Shown here one piece after another: positions 6,596-12,601 of a DNA stretch of 12,601 nucleotides. The DNA is taken from positions 1-12,601 of the forward strand of contig CAZIUA010000076.1 in assembly GCA_964542315.1 (NCBI GenBank), in the 5' to 3' direction. The stretch is from UBA11524 sp964542315. Lineage in GTDB: Bacteria > Bacillota > Clostridia > Christensenellales > Aristaeellaceae. The translations under genes were made by a program, and so were the position numbers. Below the pieces are notes generated by a model that saw nothing but the letters and a program-made list of their open reading frames with translations, did no database searches and was not told where the DNA came from. Position 1 is the first letter of the stretch; the number at the start of each line of letters is the position of its first letter.

Positions 6596-6625
6596 GAATC
6601 AACTGGATGCACGGCGGACATACTA
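6596..6625 (+). promoter_or_regulatory. Overlapping sigmaF/sigmaG-like promoter of gpr
   Basis: GAATC (6596-6600) is followed after 18 bases by CATACTA (6619-6625), a full match to the Bacillus sigmaG -10 consensus CATNHTA; the -35 matches GHATR except for its last base. The same bases read as GGACATACTA (6616-6625), a full match to the sigmaF -10 consensus GGNNANAHTR with 15 bases from the -35. B. subtilis gpr is known to use both factors. A start near 6632 leaves a leader of about 39 bases. Confidence 0.65.
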
Positions 6626-6670
6626 TGCCCGAAACCAACACACCTGAACAGGCAAAGGAGTGTGCATGCC

Positions 6671-7564
6671 ATGCAGTATCGAACCGACCTGGCCATGGAG
6701 CGAGCCGTCTATCCCGGCGGGGCTGGCGAGGGCGTATCCATCCAAACGCAGCAGGACGGCGAAGCGCAGGTCACCTGGGTGCATATTCATTCGGAAAGTG
6801 CCTCGAGGCGGCTCGGAAAGCCCCTTGGCACCTACTGGACGATGATGCACCCGGAACTGCCCCGCCTTGATCCGCAGGCGCGCATCGACGTCGCCCGCGC
6901 GGTCGCGCAGACGCTCCGCATCATGCTTCCTCCGCAGGGGGATGTGCTCGTACTCGGCCTTGGCAACCGCCGCATGACGGCCGATGCGCTGGGGGATCGG
7001 GTGATCAGCGGCATCCTGGTGACGCGCCACATCAAGGAGCAGTCCGACGAACCGCTGCGGGGCGTTTGCGCCATGAGTCCGGGTGTCCTCGGCGTGACAG
7101 GCGTGGAAACAGCCGAGCTCGCCCAGGGACTTGTGAAGAAGCTGCGTCCATCCGGCGTGCTTGTCGTGGACGCACTGGCCGCCATGGAGACGCAGCACAT
7201 CGGCACGACCATCCAGCTGACGGATACGGGCATCCACCCGGGCAGCGGTGTCGGCAATCATCGCAAGGCCATTTCGCAGGAGAGCCTTCACGTCCCCGTG
7301 ATCGCCATGGGCATTCCCATGGTCGTGTATGCATCGACCATCGTCCGTGATGCGCTCAAGCAGATCCTTTCTTCGCAAAAGGACGACGAAGAAGCGCACG
7401 AACTCGCGCAGCAGCTCGTCGGCCAGGCGCATACGGATCTGGTCGTCACTCCGCGCAACATCGACGAATTGGTCGCCGGTCTGGCGGATATGCTGGCGCT
7501 GGCCATCAACAGTGCTCTGCAGCCGGCGTACTCCATCGAAGAGCTGACGCATTACTTGCATTGA
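6671..7564 (+). CDS. gpr: GPR endopeptidase (germination protease, SASP-degrading)
   Basis: A 297-residue germination protease (family A25). It is made in the forespore and cuts the DNA-protecting small acid-soluble proteins when the spore germinates. Diagnostic stretches are RTDLA (4-8), VLGLGNRRMTADALGD (94-109), VTRH (117-120), MSPGVLGVTG (135-144), VVDALAA (165-171) and the family's TDTGIHPGSGVGN (184-196). Asp105 and Asp167 align with the two catalytic Asp of Bacillus GPR. The ATG at 6671 is used because AAGGAG (6655-6660) lies 10 bases upstream; the open frame continues to 6590 but crosses the predicted promoter. It is shorter than the Bacillus enzyme (about 370 residues) in both the N-terminal and the late region. 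Only three residues precede RTDLA, so the zymogen propeptide is very short. spoIIP follows, as in B. subtilis. Confidence 0.95.
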   Translation: MQYRTDLAMERAVYPGGAGEGVSIQTQQDGEAQVTWVHIHSESASRRLGKPLGTYWTMMHPELPRLDPQARIDVARAVAQTLRIMLPPQGDVLVLGLGNRRMTADALGDRVISGILVTRHIKEQSDEPLRGVCAMSPGVLGVTGVETAELAQGLVKKLRPSGVLVVDALAAMETQHIGTTIQLTDTGIHPGSGVGNHRKAISQESLHVPVIAMGIPMVVYASTIVRDALKQILSSQKDDEEAHELAQQLVGQAHTDLVVTPRNIDELVAGLADMLALAINSALQPAYSIEELTHYLH

Positions 7565-7565
7565 G

Positions 7566-7594
7566 GCATAACGCGCCGCACGGCGGAATAATAT
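7566..7594 (+). promoter_or_regulatory. Possible sigmaE-like promoter of spoIIP
   Basis: GCATA (7566-7570) begins right after the gpr stop. With the 16 bases expected between the ATA and the -10 box, AATAATAT (7587-7594) matches five of eight positions of the sigmaE consensus CATACAHT. The B. subtilis spoIIP promoter is sigmaE-dependent. The -35 also fits sigmaG/F, but no good -10 follows for them. Read-through from gpr is an alternative. Confidence 0.35.
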
Positions 7595-7617
7595 GATGGC
7601 AGAAAGGCGGTGGAGGC

Positions 7618-8445
7618 GTGGCCATCAACCTGCGGAAGTTCACAGCCATGACATTCGCAGCGCTCATGCTGCTATTTCAGGCGTGCCCAGCATCACATGC
7701 AGAGGCGGATTTCACGGTGAAAGTCGATCCGGAGGAGGCTGGGGAAGCCTTCCGCGTGGAGGTCATTCAGGATGGCTTGTCGCGCCCGGACAAGCTCCGC
7801 GTGCTGATCTACCATACGCACACCTATGAAGCCTACGCGCTGAATGCCGCTTCGCCCTATCGCCAGACGGAAAAGTGGCGCACCACCGACAACGCGTACA
7901 ATGTGGTCGCCGTCGGTCGCGCCCTGGCGGCTGATCTGACCGCCCTGGGTATCGAAGTCGTACACGACACGACCGCCTTTGAGCCGCCTTCGCTGGAGGA
8001 GGCCTACGTGCGTTCCTGTGCCATGCTGGAAAGGCGAATCGCAGCAGGTGAGCACTACGACCTGTATATCGACCTTCATCGGGATGCGCTGGCGGAGAAT
8101 TCAACGCTCAAGCGCACCGTCAGCATCGGCGGAACGCCCGTGGCACGCTTCATGGTGCTCGTTGGGAAAGGCACAACGGGCGGATACGCAGAAAAGCCGA
8201 ATTGGGAAGCCAACCTCCGCATTGCGCAGCGCATCACACAGGCACTCAACGCCCAATGCGACCATCTGGCGCGTGATGTGAAGGTCAAGACGGGACGGTT
8301 CAACCAGCATGTGGCGGATCGCTGCGTGCTGATCGAATGCGGCGTCAACGACAACACGCTGGATGAAGTGCTTGCCGGGATCCCATATTTGGCGCAGGCC
8401 ATCGTTGATACGCTTGCCACACAAAATGACCCCGACAGCAATTGA
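7618..8445 (+). CDS. spoIIP: Stage II sporulation protein P, short form (peptidoglycan amidase/endopeptidase of engulfment)
   Basis: A 275-residue secreted or membrane-anchored SpoIIP. In the family this zinc enzyme removes stem peptides and cuts cross-links so that the mother-cell membrane can engulf the forespore, together with SpoIID and SpoIIM. An N-terminal basic stretch, a hydrophobic core (about 10-21) and SHA/EA near 28 look like a signal peptide. The catalytic domain starts with VLIYHTHTYEAY (62-73), continues with WRTTDNAYNVVAVG (87-100) and IDLHRDA (151-157), and ends with FNQ and LIECGVNDN (238-246). The GTG at 7618 is taken as start because AAAGG (7603-7607) lies 10 bases upstream and it gives a complete signal peptide; ATG 7648 would lose the basic end. 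B. subtilis SpoIIP is about 400 residues, so the linker before the domain is strongly reduced. The gpr-spoIIP order is conserved. Confidence 0.9.
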   Translation: MAINLRKFTAMTFAALMLLFQACPASHAEADFTVKVDPEEAGEAFRVEVIQDGLSRPDKLRVLIYHTHTYEAYALNAASPYRQTEKWRTTDNAYNVVAVGRALAADLTALGIEVVHDTTAFEPPSLEEAYVRSCAMLERRIAAGEHYDLYIDLHRDALAENSTLKRTVSIGGTPVARFMVLVGKGTTGGYAEKPNWEANLRIAQRITQALNAQCDHLARDVKVKTGRFNQHVADRCVLIECGVNDNTLDEVLAGIPYLAQAIVDTLATQNDPDSN

Positions 8446-8472
8446 AGCCGTCGGGGTCATGATTTGATTTAT
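8426..8472. terminator. Bidirectional terminator between spoIIP and the converging 751-residue gene
   Basis: A perfect 11-bp stem (8426-8436 with 8450-8460) with a 13-base loop contains the spoIIP stop codon (8443-8445). On the plus strand an interrupted T-rich stretch follows. On the minus strand the stem runs into TTTTGTGTG (complement of 8418-8426). The left arm encodes the last residues of SpoIIP. Confidence 0.8.
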
Positions 8473-10724
8473 TTCAGATCCGCCAGGGAGAGGGGATACT
8501 CATCCAGCAGGGGTTTGACAGCATGATACTGCTTGCTGCCGCCATCCACCGCAGGGACGATCCACAGCCGGATGCCCCAATCCGCCGCCACAGGCAGACC
8601 GCCTTCCATCAGGCCTGCACAGACCGACACGAAGCGCGTCAGATCCTTGCGTGCAGCGCCGCTCAGGGGCTGTGCCGCAGATAGAACGGGGGCCAGCACT
8701 GCATCAACGTCCGCATTGGTGGCAGATGCATGCTCGGCGATCTTCGCCAGAGAGGCCGCGCTGACAGGCGCCGCGGAGGTTTCAGGCAGCTCCGGCACAA
8801 AAGGCAGCGCCGGGAGGGCGATGATCGGCCACTGGCTGGCGTCATACGCCGCCTGATGCGTCAGCGGCGCAACGCTGCGGTTCAGCATCAGCTTGGTCAC
8901 CTGGCCAAGGGGCGCATAGCTGGGCAGGCTCGTCAGCAGGATGGCCGGCGTGCCGTCCACAGGACGCGGATTGGTGCAGGGACGCTGTTCTGCATCCACC
9001 TGATGGGCAAAGCTGTTTTTCCAGCCCATGGCGGAAGCGACGTTATCCATCAGTGTCGCGGCTGCAGCCGGCGTTGCACAGCTGATGCCAATGCGCTGAC
9101 TGATGCCCAGCAGGACGAGCAGTGCGATGGCCGTGTTGCGGTCAATGGCCGCGCCGGACGCCTCGCACGCCCCCTGCAGACGCTCGATCAGGGCCTCCAG
9201 AACAGCGTCCTCGCCGGGGATGGAAGTCATGCGCAGCGAGATCCCCGCCATTGGTGCGATCATCTGCGCTTCCGCGAAGAGCTTGCCGACCGTTTCGGGC
9301 AGAACATCGCGCTTGAGTTCATCCACATGGGCGGCAAGTACATCACGCTCCGCCAGCAGTCCGGTGATCTGGCCCTTCAGCGCATCGACTTCCGTCTGTG
9401 CGCGCTGCTTATCGGCCTCCAGGGATGCCGTGTCCCGGGCGATGCGGTTCGCCAGGCCGGTCAGCAGTTCCTGCTTATAGGTGTCAACATCCTTGCGCGC
9501 CTTGTCCAGCTCACACAGTGCGGTCAGGCGTTCCGCTTCCAGATCCTGCAGGCGGTCACGCAGCACGCGCTGGAGAATGGTCTGATTGCTGCCCTTGCAG
9601 AGTTTGGCTTCGAGCTGTCCGCGGATGCCGTCCAGCGAAAGGATGCACTCCACTAGCCGCTCATGGGCGCTGGTCGCGTTCCACGCAGTGCGCAGCTGCT
9701 GGCAGGCGCTCTCGACAGGGTTCGCCACATTGCGGAGCTTCGCACCGGCAGGCAGCTCCATAGCCGGCGGCTCATACTTGCCGACGTTCCACTGCGTGCT
9801 GACGACTTCCTGCGTGCGGTTCTTGTTCTGCTGGGTAGAAACGTGCAAGGGCGCACGCACCAGCGGCGTACCGCTCAGGGTGCCGGTCTGACGGGCCGGC
9901 GCATCGAACACCGGCGTGACCTTGGCAGGACGTTGATGCAGCAGATTCGCGTCCGCGGAGACCGGCTTGTCCAGCTGACGAAGGGTATCATCGGTGGACT
10001 GCCCTTCATCGAGGATCTGAAGCGACTTGCCGATGGGCAGTACCTCATCCGGTGCCTTCTTCTCCTGAACAGGCTTGGGTGCAGGCTGTTCGGGCTTCAC
10101 AGGAGCAAGCTGTTCCTGCGCGGGCTTTTCCACCGGTTCAGCCGTAACTTCCTTGGCAGGCGTATCGTTCATGCAGAGGATCTGCCGCGTCACGCCATCG
10201 GGACAAGGCACGTCAAACAGCATGGCCGCTGCTTCTTCCGCCGCCTGGGGAAGCGCAGGTTCCGCCTTGCGCACAGGGCCGTAGAGCGTCTCGTTCTCAC
10301 GGATGAAGAACAGGGGCGTGATGGCCTTTTCAGCCAGGACAGTAAAATCAGAAGCAGCACCATCCAGCAGCTGATAAAAAGTGTTTTCCGGCAGGGGATG
10401 CACCGTATCGGAATACAAGATGTACTGATTGACTTCGCCGCGCTCCGGGCGGAAATTCTTGTTCGTGCGGATCTTGCCTGCTTCCGCCGGAAGGCTGCGC
10501 AGATCGACCACACAATAATCGCCCAGGCTCCGCATGCGGCCCTTAAAGGTATGCTGCTCGTTCCGGTCGGGCACGATGCGCAGTCCGCCCTCATTGGGCC
10601 AGAGCTGAACAGCTTCTTCCTGGGCATTGCCTTCTGTTGTCAGCAAAGGGCGTACACGAAAATAGGCACGCTGGATATTATCTTCTTCCAGGTGCGAGAA
10701 AATAAGGCTGCGTTCAAAGTTCAT
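8469..10724 (-). CDS. Unrecognised 751-residue coiled-coil protein with a degenerate AAA+-like C-terminal domain
   Basis: I do not recognise a named family. Four parts are visible: an N-terminal domain (about 1-185), a Pro/Glu/Lys-rich linker (about 186-235) running into a low-complexity stretch to about 330, a coiled coil (about 385-475), and a C-terminal globular region (about 476-751). In the last part the order of elements recalls McrB/MoxR-like AAA+ domains: helix, ALLVLLGISQRIGIS strand (534-548), a helix, then PAILLTSLPS (593-601) where Walker B would lie, and a helical lid ending in LWIVPAVDGG (720-729). The P-loop position reads CATPAAAAT, with no GxxGxGK[ST], so ATP hydrolysis is unlikely. 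No signal peptide or membrane helix is seen, so it is probably cytosolic. GGAGG lies 7 bases before the ATG at 10724; the frame open to 10799 is rejected. It has its own sigmaA promoter and converges on spoIIP. Confidence 0.82.
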   Translation of the reverse strand: MNFERSLIFSHLEEDNIQRAYFRVRPLLTTEGNAQEEAVQLWPNEGGLRIVPDRNEQHTFKGRMRSLGDYCVVDLRSLPAEAGKIRTNKNFRPERGEVNQYILYSDTVHPLPENTFYQLLDGAASDFTVLAEKAITPLFFIRENETLYGPVRKAEPALPQAAEEAAAMLFDVPCPDGVTRQILCMNDTPAKEVTAEPVEKPAQEQLAPVKPEQPAPKPVQEKKAPDEVLPIGKSLQILDEGQSTDDTLRQLDKPVSADANLLHQRPAKVTPVFDAPARQTGTLSGTPLVRAPLHVSTQQNKNRTQEVVSTQWNVGKYEPPAMELPAGAKLRNVANPVESACQQLRTAWNATSAHERLVECILSLDGIRGQLEAKLCKGSNQTILQRVLRDRLQDLEAERLTALCELDKARKDVDTYKQELLTGLANRIARDTASLEADKQRAQTEVDALKGQITGLLAERDVLAAHVDELKRDVLPETVGKLFAEAQMIAPMAGISLRMTSIPGEDAVLEALIERLQGACEASGAAIDRNTAIALLVLLGISQRIGISCATPAAAATLMDNVASAMGWKNSFAHQVDAEQRPCTNPRPVDGTPAILLTSLPSYAPLGQVTKLMLNRSVAPLTHQAAYDASQWPIIALPALPFVPELPETSAAPVSAASLAKIAEHASATNADVDAVLAPVLSAAQPLSGAARKDLTRFVSVCAGLMEGGLPVAADWGIRLWIVPAVDGGSKQYHAVKPLLDEYPLSLADLK

Positions 10725-10789
10725 CAATATGCCTCCATACATAAGATGATAAATGCGCAGAATACATTGATATATTACCACCTTATACA

Positions 10790-10818
10790 ATTTTAACAAA
10801 ATGTTGCTTAATCGTCAA
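10790..10818 (-). promoter_or_regulatory. SigmaA-type promoter of the 751-residue coiled-coil gene
   Basis: On the minus strand TTGACG (10813-10818) and TAAAAT (10790-10795) are 17 bases apart. A start near 10783 gives an AT-rich leader of about 60 bases, in contrast to the GC-rich surroundings. Confidence 0.75.
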
Positions 10819-10839
10819 GGGCATTGCACGTTGAATTCC

Positions 10840-10869
10840 GTATAAAACAAAACTTTTCCGGGCAAATTT
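10840..10869 (+). promoter_or_regulatory. SigmaF-like promoter of the DUF1614-SpoIIP paralogue operon
   Basis: GTATA (10840-10844) is a full match to the sigmaF -35 consensus GYWTA. After 15 bases GGGCAAATTT (10860-10869) matches GGNNANAHTR except for its last base. No sigmaA promoter of normal spacing was found in this spacer for the plus strand. A start near 10876 gives a leader of about 29 bases before the ATG at 10905. Confidence 0.5.
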
Positions 10870-10904
10870 TCACTGATTGCCCCATCCAATGCAGGAGGTG
10901 TCCC

Positions 10905-11525
10905 ATGTCAGCCGGAACCATGCTTTTGACCATTACCGCCGTGCTCGTTTTCTGCGGCCTGCTCCAGCGCGTGCTGGACAGGATGTACCTGACCGACCGC
11001 CAGGCCCTTGTGCTCATCGCACTCATGCTCATCGGAACGTTTTTGCCGGATCTGGATCTTGGGTTTGTCCGGATCAGCATTGGCGGAGCCCTCATTCCGC
11101 TGGGCGTATGCATCTATCTGCTTTTCCGTGCGGACACGCCGCTGGAACGCTGGCGCACGCTGTTCGGCACGGTACTGACGGCTGCGGCGGTCTACGCGAT
11201 GACGCTGCTCCTACCGTCCGAACCGGAGCGGCTCCCGTTTGATCCCATGTGGCTCTATGGTGTGATCGGCGGCGTGGTCGCCTGGGTGGCAGGCCGCTCG
11301 CGCAGGGGCGCATTCGTGTGCGGCGTAGGCGGCATCATACTGGCGGACATCGCCAGTGCCATCGTTGCGCGGGTGAATGGTGCCTCCGTCCATCTGGTGC
11401 TTGGAGGTGCCGGTATTGCGGATGCCACCGTCATCAGCGGTGTGCTCGCGGTGCTTCTGTGCGAATTGGTCGGCGAGGCCATCGAGCGGATCGTGCGCGC
11501 AGCGGGCGTGCAAAGGAGGGAATGA
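10905..11525 (+). CDS. DUF1614 family integral membrane protein
   Basis: A 206-residue polytopic membrane protein that I assign to DUF1614, a clostridial family of unknown function. About seven hydrophobic segments can be seen, near 5-22, 33-48, 58-74, 87-104, 115-130, 135-157 and 171-190. The stretches LLQRVLDRMYLTDRQALVLI (19-38) and ISIGGALIPLGV (57-68) are typical of the family as I remember it, and GGAGIADATVISG (167-179) is a conserved-looking glycine-rich loop. The ATG at 10905 follows AGGAGG (10893-10898) by 6 bases; the frame open to 10824 lies before the predicted transcript start. Its stop lies next to the start of the downstream SpoIIP-type gene, whose ribosome binding site is inside this gene, so the two are probably translated together. 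The family name is from memory and needs a profile search. Confidence 0.78.
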   Translation: MSAGTMLLTITAVLVFCGLLQRVLDRMYLTDRQALVLIALMLIGTFLPDLDLGFVRISIGGALIPLGVCIYLLFRADTPLERWRTLFGTVLTAAAVYAMTLLLPSEPERLPFDPMWLYGVIGGVVAWVAGRSRRGAFVCGVGGIILADIASAIVARVNGASVHLVLGGAGIADATVISGVLAVLLCELVGEAIERIVRAAGVQRRE

Positions 11526-11530
11526 ACATG
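11512..11530 (+). promoter_or_regulatory. Ribosome binding site inside the DUF1614 gene that sets the start of the SpoIIP paralogue
   Basis: AAAGGAGG (11512-11519) encodes the last residues of the DUF1614 protein. Two in-frame ATGs follow, at 11522 (2 bases away, overlapping the upstream stop as ATGA) and 11528 (8 bases away). The spacing favours 11528. Confidence 0.7.
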
Positions 11531-12601
11531 AAAAAGCTGCTTCCATTGCTGCTCTTGCTTCTCTGCCTGAACACCGCCCAGGCGGATCCAGCAGATGTGT
11601 GGCGCATCCAGACCACAGACGGAAAAGTACTGACTGAAATATGTGAGACCCCTTCTGTCGGAGATGAATACATCAGCGCGGACGATCTGTCATATCGCAT
11701 CACCCGTGTGGCGGATGGCTATGCGGTCGCTGAATTTCAGGGGGAAGTCACCCTGCCTTCGCTGGACTGGATGGATGCAGATTCCGCCCTGCCCGTTGCG
11801 GCCAAAATCAAGCGCATCGCCCTGTATTGCACACACAGCGATGAATCCTACACGCCCTCGGATGGGTACTATTCCTCCAACGACCGCGGCAGTATCTACC
11901 AGATCGCGAACGCGCTGGCCTCCGCCCTGGCCGACAAGGGCATCGATGCGGAAGTTGCCGACACGCTTCATCATCCGCATGATGCAGGCGCCTACCGCCG
12001 ATCCCGTCAGACCGCTGTTGCCCTGCTGAAATCATCCGCCGCGGACTGCCTGATCGACATCCATCGCGATGGCATCCCTGATCCGGCCTCCTATGCTGTG
12101 ACCATCGGCGGACTGGAAGCCTCGAAGATCCGCCTGTTAGTAGGTCGCGGCAATCAGAACGCCGCGATCAACAAGGAATTCGCCCTGACCATCAAGGCCA
12201 TCGCGGATCGTGTTTATCCGGGGCTCATCAAGGACATTTACATGGGCAAGGGGACTTACAATCAGGACCTGCTACCGCACAGCATCCTGCTGGAATGCGG
12301 CACATACACGCTGGAGAAAGAACGCGTGCTCGTCAGCACGCCGTTCATGGCGGATGTGCTGCAGAGGGCACTCTACGGCGGTGTGGTGGGCAGTGCAGGG
12401 CGCATCACCAGCGATGCAGGCGGTACGTCTGACCAGCGCGGCGGCATCGTCCAGGGCGCAGCCGATGCCATCCCGCAGGAAGACCATGGTATCGGCGCTG
12501 GCATCATCTTTCTCGCAGCCCTGCTGATCGTCGGTGTGGCCGGGATCGCCGTGCTGTCCTCCGGCACGCTCGCAGGCGGCGTCCGCAAGGCCGGCCGCAG
12601 C
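11528..12601 (+). CDS. SpoIIP-domain protein, second paralogue, with C-terminal membrane segment; 3' end outside the window
   Basis: The frame is open from 11528 to the last base (358 codons), so the C-terminus is missing. Lys-Lys followed by a leucine-rich core and TAQA/DP at 16-21 form a signal peptide. The SpoIIP-type domain (about 96-285) shows ALYCTHSDESY (98-108), SSNDRGSIYQIANAL (116-130), IDIHRDG (176-182), TYNQ (243-246) and LLECGTY (254-260), in the same order as in the gpr-linked SpoIIP. The first His of the family's HTH motif is Cys101, while His103, Glu106, His179 and Glu256 remain, so zinc hydrolase activity on peptidoglycan is plausible. A low-complexity linker leads to a membrane segment at about 323-345 followed by basic residues. 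Residues 20-95 form an unassigned N-terminal extension. It would act outside the membrane, tethered by the C-terminal helix. Translation is probably coupled to the DUF1614 gene. Confidence 0.85.
   Translation, partial: MKKLLPLLLLLLCLNTAQADPADVWRIQTTDGKVLTEICETPSVGDEYISADDLSYRITRVADGYAVAEFQGEVTLPSLDWMDADSALPVAAKIKRIALYCTHSDESYTPSDGYYSSNDRGSIYQIANALASALADKGIDAEVADTLHHPHDAGAYRRSRQTAVALLKSSAADCLIDIHRDGIPDPASYAVTIGGLEASKIRLLVGRGNQNAAINKEFALTIKAIADRVYPGLIKDIYMGKGTYNQDLLPHSILLECGTYTLEKERVLVSTPFMADVLQRALYGGVVGSAGRITSDAGGTSDQRGGIVQGAADAIPQEDHGIGAGIIFLAALLIVGVAGIAVLSSGTLAGGVRKAGRS

Noticed and set aside
6625..6870. A small open frame starting at ATG 6625 that overlaps the start of gpr
   Set aside because: It begins inside the predicted promoter, upstream of the expected transcript start, and is Arg-rich out-of-frame translation of gpr.
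6623..7561. A 312-codon minus-strand frame opposite gpr
   Set aside because: gpr carries all family motifs on the plus strand; the opposite frame has none.
9663..10796. A 377-codon plus-strand frame, with others at 8730-9656, opposite the 751-residue gene
   Set aside because: Although the minus-strand protein is not recognised, it has a good promoter, ribosome binding site, coiled-coil pattern and terminator. The plus frames are Arg/His-rich and lack such signals.
10823..10846. TTGCAC followed by TATAAA as a sigmaA promoter for the DUF1614 gene
   Set aside because: The spacing is only about 11 bases, too short for sigmaA. The sigmaF-like reading fits better.
1..12601. CRISPR array, tRNA/rRNA gene, insertion sequence or phage-like module
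   Set aside because: I saw no regularly spaced direct repeats, no cloverleaf-like sequence, no transposase or integrase and no terminal inverted repeats. Apart from short spacers the window is filled by the genes listed.

Overview
The window looks like chromosomal DNA from a GC-rich, endospore-forming Clostridia-type Firmicute. The evidence is the germination protease gene gpr next to spoIIP, a second SpoIIP-domain gene, a DUF1614 membrane protein gene, UPF0371/DUF1846 and DUF1292 genes, strong AGGAGG-type ribosome binding sites and intrinsic terminators. I cannot name the species. No tRNA, rRNA, CRISPR array, transposase or attachment site is visible.

Left part (1-4464). The 3' end of a biotin-dependent carboxyltransferase gene (oxaloacetate decarboxylase alpha / pyruvate carboxylase B type) runs in from the left and ends at an intrinsic terminator. 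It faces a minus-strand block. Read in the direction of transcription, this block is araA (L-arabinose isomerase, own promoter, weak terminator behind it), a histidine phosphatase family gene, an exonuclease III gene overlapping it by 4 bases, and two tandem genes for very acidic DUF1292 proteins with their own promoter. The araA promoter lies in a 209-base divergent spacer and its -35 box is covered by a cre-like (CcpA) sequence.

Middle (4465-8460). Going rightward, a sigmaA promoter drives a UPF0371/DUF1846 gene followed by a type I phosphoribosyltransferase gene, closed by a strong terminator. Next comes gpr, with an overlapping sigmaF/sigmaG-like promoter, and then a short spoIIP with a weaker sigmaE-like element. 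gpr-spoIIP is the conserved order known from Bacillus subtilis. A perfect 11-bp hairpin at the spoIIP stop codon serves as a shared terminator with the converging gene.

Right part (8469-12601). A minus-strand gene encodes an unrecognised 751-residue protein: N-terminal domain, Pro-rich linker, coiled coil, and a C-terminal domain that resembles an AAA+ NTPase with a decayed P-loop. Divergent from it, a sigmaF-like promoter precedes a DUF1614 multi-pass membrane protein gene. That gene overlaps a second SpoIIP-domain gene by up to 4 bases; the second gene runs off the right edge and has a C-terminal membrane segment. The right half is therefore a sporulation neighbourhood with two different SpoIIP-type peptidoglycan hydrolases and the SASP-degrading protease. 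The most unusual items are the SpoIIP paralogue with its apparent forespore promoter and the degenerate-NTPase coiled-coil protein.
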